Positions 7,637 to 15,863 of a stretch of DNA of 64,000 nucleotides are shown in pieces; the first letter of the stretch is position 1; the number at the start of each line of letters is the position of its first letter. A program made the translations under genes and the position numbers. The notes beneath the pieces were generated by a model that was not told the origin of the DNA, made no database searches, and saw nothing but the letters and a program-made list of their open reading frames with translations. Where the stretch lies: contig JBCCTU010000003.1 in NCBI GenBank assembly GCA_039198065.1, forward strand, positions 124,001 to 188,000, read 5' to 3'. This stretch comes from CALHVX01 sp039198065 (GTDB taxonomy: Bacteria > Pseudomonadota > Gammaproteobacteria > Pseudomonadales > Azotimanducaceae).

Positions 7637-10600
7637 TCAGTGGAGCGACTCGATGGTGAAGCTCCGGTGATCGGAGGTCACATGCAGCCGTCCCCGCAGC
7701 CGCTCGAGCCAGGCACTCTTGCTCGGATGTTCGCCGTTGATGCTGACGAGTTCGGCGCGCTTCAGGAAACGGAACAGGTCCACAAGCTGATCCACACAGG
7801 CGTCTTCCTGACCTGCCGCCGCCTGCCAGAAGCACAGCCGTTTGCCGAACGCCTCTACGGTGGCGACCGGTTGCCCGGCGGCGATGATGAGGTAATTGCC
7901 CGGCCGCCGCTGGGGCAGCGGTGTTTCGGCGCCGAGCAGGTCTGTTCCTTGAAGACCCGCGGGCGCGGCGGGATCGAGAACGCTGATCCAGCCGTCGGTC
8001 GATCGGCCAGAGCGCGCCGATTCCGGGCGGAGGTAGGGCAGCACCTGCGGATCTGCGAACTGCGGTCCAGAGAGCGTTTCGATGAACAGGCCCGTGGCCA
8101 CTTCGCCAGCGAGCTCCATGAGCCGCAGCGCTGGAAAGATTTCACGCCAGCGCAAGGCCGGGTGGTCGCGATTGGCGATCTCGCGGCAGACGACGCCGTA
8201 GCGTTCCAGCAGCAGGCGAGCCTGATCCCGGCTGCGGTCCAGCACCGCCAGTTCATCTTGCGGCTGTGTGTCTTCAGGCCAAAGCTTCCAGCTTCCGGGC
8301 CAGCCTTTGAGCAGCCCCATCGGTGCGCGTCGATTCAAACGTGGTGAGCGCCGCGGCGTTGTGAGTTGAAAGCTGCTGGTCGCGCCACGGTCAAGCGTCA
8401 CGACCGTGTCCGTCGACACGTGCCCGTCCCATACGGCGTCCCAGAGTGCAGCGTTGCACTCAGTAGCGCTGCCACCGGTCGCGTCGCGGTAGCGGTCGGC
8501 AAGGGTCAGGAAGTCGTAGCGCGCTGTGGGGTCATGGAACATCGGTGCCAGCGCGTCCCGGGAATTTGGACCCGAGGGTTCGGGCTCCGGCCCACGGGTC
8601 GTGGTGTTGATTGTAAGCAGGGTGGCTTCCTGCGGCTCTAGCACCGTGACCTGCTCACGCCCGCAGCCGCGCCAGCCGAGACCGGTTTGTTCGAGCGCCG
8701 CCTGTACGGCAGCGGCGCCGTCGACGCTGGCGCGGCTGGCCGGCAAATCACCGAACCACCAGCTCACCGGGGCCGGGTAACCGTGCAGCAGGTCGAGGGT
8801 GCGCGCCAAGTGATCGATGGCGTCGCTGCCATCCTGAAGCTGCGTGCGGTGTTGCCAGCGCAGCACCAGTCCGGTCCAGGCCTGGATCGGCAGCGGCTCG
8901 ATGCTGACCCGGCGGGCCGCGCGCTGCCGGCGCAGGAGCGTTTCATAGACGTCGGCGAGAACCCAGCTTTCCGCCTTGGTGTCGGAGCGCAGCGTTCCAC
9001 GGAGCACCCGAGGATCGTCGCGTAGGCGGGCTTCGAGGCCCGCGTCGAGCCGTGGTACGCGCGAACGCACTGCATCGATGGATTGCGGTCCGTAGAACGC
9101 CAGCACCTCGTGGAGCACGTCGACAGCGCTCCGCTCGTCGTCGATCTGCCGCGTACTGCTGCCGTCGAGATCCGCGGCAGCCGAGCCCGGTGCAAAGCGC
9201 TCAGATTCCGACCCGGACCCCGACCTCGACAAAACGGTGTGGTAGCACTGTTCGGCCTTGGCCAGTTCAAGCCGAATCAAAGCCTGCGCTTGGCGCCGGG
9301 TTGCAAGCCATCGGTGTGCGCCGACGATCAGAATCAACTCATCGGCGATAGGGCCGACATCGTCGAGGAGTGGCCAGTCCCTTTCCGGCAGCAACACCCG
9401 TTCCTCCACGAACCTGAGAGCGTCCGTCGCGTCCTGGGGCGCATAGCCCGCTGCGCGCCGTTGACGCTTGCACTCAAAGTCTTCGATGACAGTTACGTCG
9501 ATGGCCGGTCGCTCGGATTGGTGCGTCAAGGCCAACTCGAGTGCCGCCTCCGAGAGCGATGTCGTGCTTCCACCGAGCGGCGTATCGTCGTCGTACATGT
9601 ACGGCATAATCTGCTGGAACGCGGCGTGACCGGCGAAGGGACTGACCGTTTGCGTGTGCACCTGGGTGACCCTCAAGGCGCCACTCTCCAGCGCCACCAG
9701 CACGGCTTCGAGGCGTGGTAGATCGAATTGGTCCTTCAGACAGGTTCGCCAGGTTTCCTGCAGCACGGGAAAGTCTTCGAAGCGCCTTACCTCGGCCAGG
9801 AGTTTCTTTGCCTGCTGGCGGATCAGCCAGAGGGGAATACGCTTTTGGAAGCTCGTCCGCCCGAGCAGTAACGAGCGGCCGGCGGCTTGGCGGAAGTGCG
9901 CGCCGAAGAAGCCCGAGCCTTCCAGTCGCTTCCGCAGTAACGGCGTCAGCGAATCGGCCGTGACTTCGCGCAGCAGGGCTTCGATGTCGAGGCTGCCGTC
10001 GTGCTGGACGATGATGCAGTTGTTGTCGACGTGCAGCTGCACCGGCACCGCGGCCGTGCGGTGCTGATCGAGCACCGCCTCGAGGGCCGTTGCCCAGGGC
10101 CGGTTGATGCTGCCGCCCCAAAGGCTGTGAATCACCGACTGAGTCATCTCACCGGCGCCGGTATAGCCTCCGGGTGCGGTGCGCGTGTGCTCGATCAGCA
10201 GGTGATCGCGGTGCGGCAGTGCAGCGTTCGTGTGCTGCCGTTGTCGCACCAGGTACTCCACGAGTTCCTCGGCCGCTACCGCATCGAACCTCAGGCCGTT
10301 CATCAGGTCGTCGCGCAGGTGCTCGCTGCCGTTTTCATCGGTCAGCAGCCGTTCGGCGTTAGCGAGAAAATCGTTGATACGCTCGGAAAAGGCGGCGTTG
10401 CGATTGAGATCGTCGGCGCGCCAGAATGGCGGCAAGCTCGCGGCCTGATCGGTTTGGCGCACCAGCACTTCGTTTTTGTCGATGCGCGTGATCTGCCAAC
10501 TCTGCGTACCGAGGTTAAAGCGCTGACCGACGCTGGCTTCCCAGACGAATTCTTCGTCGAGCTCGCCGATGAGTGTGCCGGCGTCGGCGTGGCGAAGTTG

Positions 10601-12163
10601 GTAAAGCCCGCGTTCGGGGATGGAGCCCCCGCTCAGATACAGCGCCATGATGGCGCCGCGGGTCGCGGTCAGCGTATCGGTTTCCTCATTCCAATCGATG
10701 CGCGGCCGCAGCGCCGCCAGGCGCACGCCGCGATACCGCCCGGCGAGCATTTGAACCACGTCATCGAAGGCCCGGCGGGGCAGGTCGTGGTAGGGGCCGG
10801 CCCGGCACACGAGGGCGTAGAGCGCATCGCGATGCCAGGGTTCGAAGGCGCAGGCAGACAAGATGACCTGCGCCAGCACGTCCAGCGGGTTGTGCAACAG
10901 TTGAACCGGCTCAAGGGATCGTTGATCGACTCCGGCAGCCAGCACCGCAGCTTCCAGGCAGTCGTGGGCGTGGGTGGGGTAGAGACTGCCCACGGTTGTC
11001 GCGCCGACCTGATGTCCGGCGCGACCGAGGCGCTGCAGCCCGGACGCTACCGACGGCGGCGCCTGGACCATCACGACTTCGTCGAGGCTGCCGATGTCGA
11101 TGCCCATTTCGAGGGAGCTGGTGGCGACGATGGCGCGGATCTCGCCGGCTTTCATGCGCTGCTCGACGTCGTGGCGAATTCCGCGAGCCAGCGAACCGTG
11201 ATGCGCGAAGGCGATGGGTTCGGCCTCGTCTTCGTTAAGCTTGTAGGCTACCTTTTCTGCCAGTCGGCGCGAGTTGGTGAAGAACAGGGTCGACCGGTTC
11301 CGTTCGATGTGCTCGCGAAAGGAGTCCGCCAGCGGGTCCCAGATTGCTCCACCGCTGGCACCGATGTCGCGAGCCGCCGCCGGAAACCGCACCGACAGCT
11401 CGATGGCTTTGTCTGAGGCTGGGGCGATGATTTCCATGGTTCGCGCTGCGCCGTCGGCATCACGACCGCCAACGTAGCGCGCGACCGCGTCGAGCGGATG
11501 GACCGTGGCGGACAATGCGATCCGCTGCACCGGGCCGCACAGGTGCTCGAGATGCTCAAGCGCGGTCAACAGCTGTACCCCGCGGCGGCTGTCGAGCACG
11601 GCGTGGATCTCGTCGAGGATCACGGTCTCGACGCCGTTGAGGGCCAGCTGACCCTTGGCTGTGGTCAGCAGAATGTTGAGGCTTTCCGGTGTGGTGATCA
11701 GGATTTCCGGGGGTTTACGAAGCAGGCGCTGGCGCTCACTGCTGTCCGTATCACCCGATCGCACCCCGACCCGAATGGCCTGCGGGCCTGCATCTGCACC
11801 CAGCTCCTCAAGGGGTGTGAGCAGGTTGCGGCGGATGTCGTTGTTGAGCGCTTTCAAGGGCGAGATGTAGAGCACGCGGGTGGCACCCCGTTCGAGTCGC
11901 CCGGCGAGGAATCCGTCGATCGACCAGAGAAAGGCGGTGAGCGTTTTGCCGCTGCCGGTCGGTGCGGTGATGAGCGCGTGGCGCCCGGCGGCGATTACGG
12001 GCCAGCTGGCGAGCTGGACCGCCGTTGGACTGGCGTAGCTATTGAGAAACCACTGCCGAATCGCACCGGTGAACGGCGCCATAGCAGCTACCGCCGCCGC
12101 GCCCTGGGTGACCGGCGGCTCCGGTTCCGCACTGGGTGATTGTGGAGATGAGTGCCCGGACAT
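7637..12163 (-). CDS. lhr: Long-form Lhr DEAD/DEAH-box helicase
   Basis: A 1508-residue protein, close to the length of E. coli Lhr. Motifs: Walker A APTGSGKT (67-74), DEIH (184-187), LSAT, the second RecA domain VATSSLEMGIDIGSLDEVV, and QRLGRAGH. A Lhr core follows, then a long C-terminal extension of the type that in E. coli carries a uracil-DNA glycosylase activity in a winged-helix scaffold. Role: ATP-driven 3'-5' translocase/unwindase in DNA repair. I chose the ATG at 12163. The frame stays open upstream, but that would run into the divergent CoA-transferase gene. It is the first gene of a three-gene minus-strand unit. A second, shorter Lhr-type helicase is only 5.3 kb away. Confidence 0.92.
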   Translation of the reverse strand: MSGHSSPQSPSAEPEPPVTQGAAAVAAMAPFTGAIRQWFLNSYASPTAVQLASWPVIAAGRHALITAPTGSGKTLTAFLWSIDGFLAGRLERGATRVLYISPLKALNNDIRRNLLTPLEELGADAGPQAIRVGVRSGDTDSSERQRLLRKPPEILITTPESLNILLTTAKGQLALNGVETVILDEIHAVLDSRRGVQLLTALEHLEHLCGPVQRIALSATVHPLDAVARYVGGRDADGAARTMEIIAPASDKAIELSVRFPAAARDIGASGGAIWDPLADSFREHIERNRSTLFFTNSRRLAEKVAYKLNEDEAEPIAFAHHGSLARGIRHDVEQRMKAGEIRAIVATSSLEMGIDIGSLDEVVMVQAPPSVASGLQRLGRAGHQVGATTVGSLYPTHAHDCLEAAVLAAGVDQRSLEPVQLLHNPLDVLAQVILSACAFEPWHRDALYALVCRAGPYHDLPRRAFDDVVQMLAGRYRGVRLAALRPRIDWNEETDTLTATRGAIMALYLSGGSIPERGLYQLRHADAGTLIGELDEEFVWEASVGQRFNLGTQSWQITRIDKNEVLVRQTDQAASLPPFWRADDLNRNAAFSERINDFLANAERLLTDENGSEHLRDDLMNGLRFDAVAAEELVEYLVRQRQHTNAALPHRDHLLIEHTRTAPGGYTGAGEMTQSVIHSLWGGSINRPWATALEAVLDQHRTAAVPVQLHVDNNCIIVQHDGSLDIEALLREVTADSLTPLLRKRLEGSGFFGAHFRQAAGRSLLLGRTSFQKRIPLWLIRQQAKKLLAEVRRFEDFPVLQETWRTCLKDQFDLPRLEAVLVALESGALRVTQVHTQTVSPFAGHAAFQQIMPYMYDDDTPLGGSTTSLSEAALELALTHQSERPAIDVTVIEDFECKRQRRAAGYAPQDATDALRFVEERVLLPERDWPLLDDVGPIADELILIVGAHRWLATRRQAQALIRLELAKAEQCYHTVLSRSGSGSESERFAPGSAAADLDGSSTRQIDDERSAVDVLHEVLAFYGPQSIDAVRSRVPRLDAGLEARLRDDPRVLRGTLRSDTKAESWVLADVYETLLRRQRAARRVSIEPLPIQAWTGLVLRWQHRTQLQDGSDAIDHLARTLDLLHGYPAPVSWWFGDLPASRASVDGAAAVQAALEQTGLGWRGCGREQVTVLEPQEATLLTINTTTRGPEPEPSGPNSRDALAPMFHDPTARYDFLTLADRYRDATGGSATECNAALWDAVWDGHVSTDTVVTLDRGATSSFQLTTPRRSPRLNRRAPMGLLKGWPGSWKLWPEDTQPQDELAVLDRSRDQARLLLERYGVVCREIANRDHPALRWREIFPALRLMELAGEVATGLFIETLSGPQFADPQVLPYLRPESARSGRSTDGWISVLDPAAPAGLQGTDLLGAETPLPQRRPGNYLIIAAGQPVATVEAFGKRLCFWQAAAGQEDACVDQLVDLFRFLKRAELVSINGEHPSKSAWLERLRGRLHVTSDHRSFTIESLH

Positions 12164-12238
12164 AGGGGTCGAGCGTACTTCCGTTGACTGGTGCGTTGCC
12201 TTTGCGACTATAGCGCGCGAAACGCGGGACCCGTACGT

Positions 12239-13450
12239 ATGGCGTCGATCTCTACTGACAATCCTGGCAGCTGGCTGCGCCCCGGAGAGCGGGTGTTCGT
12301 CGGCGCAGCCAGTAACGAGCCCCTGGGTCTGCTCGATGCACTGCGGCCCGGGGTGCCGACGGGGGTCGAGTTCATTCAGTTCCCGCTTCGTGGCTTGAAT
12401 GGTACGGACTTCACAGCCTGGGGACCGTCGGTTCGGCAAACCACGGTGTTCATGACACCGGCCCTCGGTAAAGCAGACCCCCAGCGTCTCGCGTTTTTAC
12501 CGCTCGGCATGCGAGCGTTTTACGACTACCTGCGAACCGACATCGATGTGGCGCTGATCCAGGTCGCCATGGACGCGCAGGGCAACCTGCGCAGCGGGCC
12601 GAACGTCGACTTCCTAACGGCGCTGCTCAACAGCCGCGCGCGGATCTACGCCGAGCGTGTCACCGGAGCCACGGCGCCCGTTGGTGCACCGCTGGTATCT
12701 CCCAATCGACTAGCCGGCGTGTTCGAGTCACCGCGCGAGTTCCTGCCGTTAGACTTGCCGCTCATCGACGACACGGCGGCGGCGATCGCCGCGCAGGTCG
12801 CCGAGGTCATTCAGGATGGCGACTGCCTGCAGACCGGGGTCGGTGCCATTCCTGCGGCGATTCTCCAAGCGCTTGATCAACACAACGACCTCGGTTGGCA
12901 CGGAGGACTGGTGGACGATGCCGTGCTGCGATTGATTGAGCGGGGTAACGTCAACGGGCTGCAGAAGTCGATCGACCCAGGGGTTCACGTTGCTGGCATG
13001 GCGCTCTGCAGCACCGCGGGTTACGACCGATTGGCGGAACTTGCGTCGCTCAGCTTTCGCAGTGCTGATTACACCCACAGCTACGAGGTGCTTCGTACCA
13101 TCGATCGCTTTGTGTCGATCAACGGTGCGCTGGAGGTTGACCTCAGTGGTCAGATCAATGCCGAGGTTGCCGGTGGCCGACAGCTTGCGGGCACCGGCGG
13201 GGCGGTGGATTTCATGCGCGGCGCCCGTGCCAGCGCTGGCGGACGTTCGATCGTGGCCCTGCCGGCGACGGCGCGCGGCGGCTCGGTCTCGCGGATCGTG
13301 CCCCAGGTCGAGCACGTGACGGCCCTGCGCACTGACGTCGATCTGGTCGCGACGGAATACGGCGTCGCTGACCTTCGTCACGCGAGTCTTGCCGAGCGTC
13401 GCGAACGGTTGCGCGCCATTGCCGCGCCGGTGTTTCGCGACCAGCTGTGA
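12239..13450 (+). CDS. Acetyl-CoA hydrolase/transferase family protein with an altered active-site motif
   Basis: A 403-residue protein of the class I CoA-transferase-like acetyl-CoA hydrolase/4-hydroxybutyrate CoA-transferase family. Recognisable features are QTGVGAIP (198-205), NGALEVDLSGQINAE (295-309) and the glycine loop GTGGAVDF (318-325). In the family the first motif is followed by H-[ST]-E-[ML], whose Glu forms the enzyme-CoA thioester. Here the segment reads GWHGGLVDD (219-227), so Glu is Gly. I place that catalytic residue from memory of the family, so the conclusion of a non-canonical enzyme is tentative. It is divergent from lhr with 75 bases between starts. Confidence 0.8.
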   Translation: MASISTDNPGSWLRPGERVFVGAASNEPLGLLDALRPGVPTGVEFIQFPLRGLNGTDFTAWGPSVRQTTVFMTPALGKADPQRLAFLPLGMRAFYDYLRTDIDVALIQVAMDAQGNLRSGPNVDFLTALLNSRARIYAERVTGATAPVGAPLVSPNRLAGVFESPREFLPLDLPLIDDTAAAIAAQVAEVIQDGDCLQTGVGAIPAAILQALDQHNDLGWHGGLVDDAVLRLIERGNVNGLQKSIDPGVHVAGMALCSTAGYDRLAELASLSFRSADYTHSYEVLRTIDRFVSINGALEVDLSGQINAEVAGGRQLAGTGGAVDFMRGARASAGGRSIVALPATARGGSVSRIVPQVEHVTALRTDVDLVATEYGVADLRHASLAERRERLRAIAAPVFRDQL

Positions 13451-13597
13451 CGTCTCGTACCCCCTAGGCGGAACTGCTTCACAACTTCACCGAGCGTTTC
13501 TGCGCCTCGATCGGCCCCCTGCCTAGAATGCTCGTCATCACTGAGATGACCGCCTGAGCACAGCGATTGGCGCCAGGCCTTAAGGAGAGCAGCCGAC

Positions 13598-13843
13598 ATG
13601 GACTACATTGGCATCGATCCCGCCGTTGGACTCGAGTGCGCAGACTGCAAGCAAATCTCTCGCATTGCCTACAGCCAGCTGCTGGCCAATGTGTCGTCCG
13701 GGGACGACGTCGCATGTCATCACTGCGGTCGTTCCATGAAGCACGACTGGACCACGGTCAACGTCGTGCAGAACATCATCAAAAAGCGCATGGAAGATGC
13801 GAACGCCGCCAAGGCGCGCCGCTTCCGCGCTCAGGTTGGGTGA
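13598..13843 (+). CDS. Small two-CxxC zinc-ribbon-like protein, unknown function
   Basis: An 81-residue protein preceded by a strong Shine-Dalgarno (AAGGAGAG, 8 bases before ATG). Two CxxC knuckles (CADC at 14-17 and CHHC at 40-43) suggest a single zinc-ribbon. The C-terminus is helical and very basic (IIKKRMEDANAAKARRFRAQ), which would suit nucleic-acid or partner binding. I do not recognise the family. It stands alone between the CoA-transferase-family gene and the AhpD-like gene, on the same strand as both. Confidence 0.7.
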   Translation: MDYIGIDPAVGLECADCKQISRIAYSQLLANVSSGDDVACHHCGRSMKHDWTTVNVVQNIIKKRMEDANAAKARRFRAQVG

Positions 13844-13934
13844 CGATCGACCGATCGCGGGGGCCCAACCGGGCATCCATCGCCCGACAGGAAAGTTGAT
13901 ACCATAACGGTCCGCGTGCCATTCGCTGACCGCT

Positions 13935-14588
13935 ATGACCCATCTGCCGACCGCTGCTAGCGACCTGCTCGCCGAGCTTGCGCCTCTGTTTTCTATGACT
14001 GAGCAAGCCATGGGGTTCGTGCCGAACAGCATGAAAACTATGGCGCACCTGCCGCAGCTGCCCGTGGCCCTGGCATTACTGGTACAAGCCGCAAATGGGG
14101 CCGATCTGCGGCCGCTGCTGGCTCGCTTTGCCGAGCAGGCACCGGCGAGCGTGCCCGCCGATGACCTGTTGCCTGCAACCCACACGCAGCTTGCCGCCTT
14201 CGCCACCAGCGTCGCTGCCGGCTGTCGCTATTGCCAGGCCCACACGGCGCACACGGGGCACCGACGCGGTGCGCAGGAAGCTCAGTACGCGGCACTGCTC
14301 GACTACGAAACCAGTGCGTTGTTTACGGCCGCGGAACGGGCGATCGTGGGGTTTGCGCTGGCCGCGGGTCAGCAGCCCAATGCGGTGACTGCCGAGCACT
14401 ACGACGTGCTGAAGGAACACTTCACAACGGTCCAGATCGTGCAGCTTGCAGCAACGGTATCGACGTTCGGCTTTCTGAATCGCTGGAACGACACCCTCGC
14501 AACCACCCTCGAAACCATGCCGCGATCCTTTGCCGGCGATGCCCTGCGAACCCTGGGCTGGGAGGCGGGCAAGCACGCCGAGGCGTAG
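13935..14588 (+). CDS. Carboxymuconolactone decarboxylase / AhpD-like protein
   Basis: A 217-residue all-helical protein of the AhpD/CMD fold. The catalytic motif is CRYCQAHTAHTGHRRG: two cysteines two residues apart with a downstream His, as in alkylhydroperoxidase D-like 'peroxidase-related' proteins. N- and C-terminal helices are of normal length. Expected role: thiol-dependent peroxide reduction or a related redox reaction in the cytoplasm. No Shine-Dalgarno stands out. Its stop lies 6 bases before the start of the SRAP gene, so the three genes from here to 15799 probably form one transcript. Confidence 0.8.
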   Translation: MTHLPTAASDLLAELAPLFSMTEQAMGFVPNSMKTMAHLPQLPVALALLVQAANGADLRPLLARFAEQAPASVPADDLLPATHTQLAAFATSVAAGCRYCQAHTAHTGHRRGAQEAQYAALLDYETSALFTAAERAIVGFALAAGQQPNAVTAEHYDVLKEHFTTVQIVQLAATVSTFGFLNRWNDTLATTLETMPRSFAGDALRTLGWEAGKHAEA

Positions 14589-14594
14589 CCGACC

Positions 14595-15305
14595 ATGTGC
14601 GGACGATTCAACGTCACCTCGGATCCGTTGACCCAGCTCCTGCAGGAACTGGTGGGGCTGAGCCATCTCGGGCCGGATCGGTTCAACGTCGCGCCGACGA
14701 CTGACGTCCCGGTGCTGCGGCAAAGCCTCGACGGAGGCTACGAGCTGACGCCGATGAAGTGGTGGCTGACACCGTTCTGGGCTAAGTCAGCGGCGACGAA
14801 GTACAGCACCTTCAACGCTAAGGTAGAGACGGCGGGCAAGAGTCCGAGCTTTCGCGAACCGTTCAAAAAACGCCGCTGCGTCGTGCCGATCACGGGCTTC
14901 TACGAATGGGCGAAGGGCCAGCTCGACGGACAGCCGGCGAAGCTGCCGTACTACATCAAAGCTCAGGATCATGCCGGCCTGCTCCTGGCGGGACTCTGGG
15001 ACCGTTGGCGTGATCCGGAAACGGGATCGGAGCTCGAATCGTTTACGATACTTACAACCGAGGCCAATGAGGCGCTTCGGTTCGTGCATGCGCGGCAACC
15101 CGTAATGCTGAGCATCGAGGCTGCGCGGCAATGGCTGGATCCGGGCAACGCAACGGACGCCTTCGCGGACCGGTTTCTGTCGCTGCTGCCGATGGCGCTT
15201 GAGGCCATTCCCGTATCAACCTACGTAAACAACGCGCGCAACGAAGGGCCCCGCTGTATCACGCCCATCGGTGACGCGGTGCTGATCGGAGAACGTCCGT
15301 CATGA
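14595..15305 (+). CDS. SOS response-associated peptidase family protein (SRAP, YedK/HMCES-like)
   Basis: A 236-residue SRAP protein. These proteins crosslink covalently to abasic sites in single-stranded DNA through the N-terminal cysteine. All signature residues are visible: Cys2 (MCGRFN), Asn74 (STFNAKVET), Glu104 (GFYEW) and the His165 region (RFVHARQPVML, where many homologues read H-x-R-M-P). Length is normal. It sits 6 bases downstream of the AhpD-like gene and overlaps the next gene by 4 bases (ATGA), which implies co-translation with that unknown protein. No LexA box was identified upstream. Confidence 0.92.
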   Translation: MCGRFNVTSDPLTQLLQELVGLSHLGPDRFNVAPTTDVPVLRQSLDGGYELTPMKWWLTPFWAKSAATKYSTFNAKVETAGKSPSFREPFKKRRCVVPITGFYEWAKGQLDGQPAKLPYYIKAQDHAGLLLAGLWDRWRDPETGSELESFTILTTEANEALRFVHARQPVMLSIEAARQWLDPGNATDAFADRFLSLLPMALEAIPVSTYVNNARNEGPRCITPIGDAVLIGERPS

Positions 15306-15799
15306 TGCTCTATTCCGGGGAATGGTTCGGCAAAGGTACGTTGCTGGCGATCGACAGCACGCGCAGTCAGCCATTGCGGCTGGAAGCGACGGTGACCACT
15401 GACGACAGTGGGGTCATCGTCCAGGGGCGGCTCGACATGCCCGGCTTTGGCGAGCAGCGGCTGACGCTTCGCGCGGCGGCCGACGAGACCGGCCGCTATC
15501 AGATCGATTGTCAGCTCGGGAGCGGGACTTTTCTCGGTAATGCCAAGCTTGAGAGTGAACCGAACATGGGGATGATCTGGACCGAGCCCGGTATCGAGCC
15601 AGCGGTCACGGCGAGCTTCGTGCTGTTCGAGATTCACGACAAGCTCGGTTGTCGTGGGTTTCTGCGATCCGGCAGCAGCACCCTGACCTGGGAGCTGGCG
15701 CTGACGACGGATGCTGAACCGGTGCGAGCCGATGACGATGAGGCACCGGCATCCCAGGAACCGGACCGCAGTAACGTGGTTCCGCTTCGACGCCGCTGA
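15302..15799 (+). CDS. Unknown protein coupled to SRAP
   Basis: A 165-residue protein I do not recognise. It has no signal peptide or membrane segment. The first ~140 residues look beta-rich (alternating hydrophobic strands, e.g. SGVIVQGRLDMPGFGEQRLT and SFVLFEIHDKLGCRGFL), suggesting a compact lipocalin- or barrel-like domain. The last ~25 are acidic then basic (ADDDEAPASQEPDRS...PLRRR) and probably disordered. Its ATG overlaps the SRAP stop by 4 bases, and it ends a three-gene plus-strand unit. A link to abasic-site or oxidative-damage handling is an inference from that coupling only. Confidence 0.7.
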   Translation: MMLYSGEWFGKGTLLAIDSTRSQPLRLEATVTTDDSGVIVQGRLDMPGFGEQRLTLRAAADETGRYQIDCQLGSGTFLGNAKLESEPNMGMIWTEPGIEPAVTASFVLFEIHDKLGCRGFLRSGSSTLTWELALTTDAEPVRADDDEAPASQEPDRSNVVPLRRR

Positions 15800-15863
15800 G
15801 CGACCGGAGTCTCGGTCGAGATTCGGGGCCAGCCCGGGTCTAGTTCGGGTCAGTCCGGGTCGA

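Noticed and set aside
10001..11416. 471-codon plus-strand open frame inside lhr
   Set aside because: It is antisense to the well-supported Lhr coding sequence. The translated product has no recognisable domain and arises from GC-skewed third positions.
15834..15863. CGGGTC-type imperfect repeats between convergent genes
   Set aside because: Only three loose copies (TCCGGGTC-like), short and degenerate. I could not separate them from base composition.
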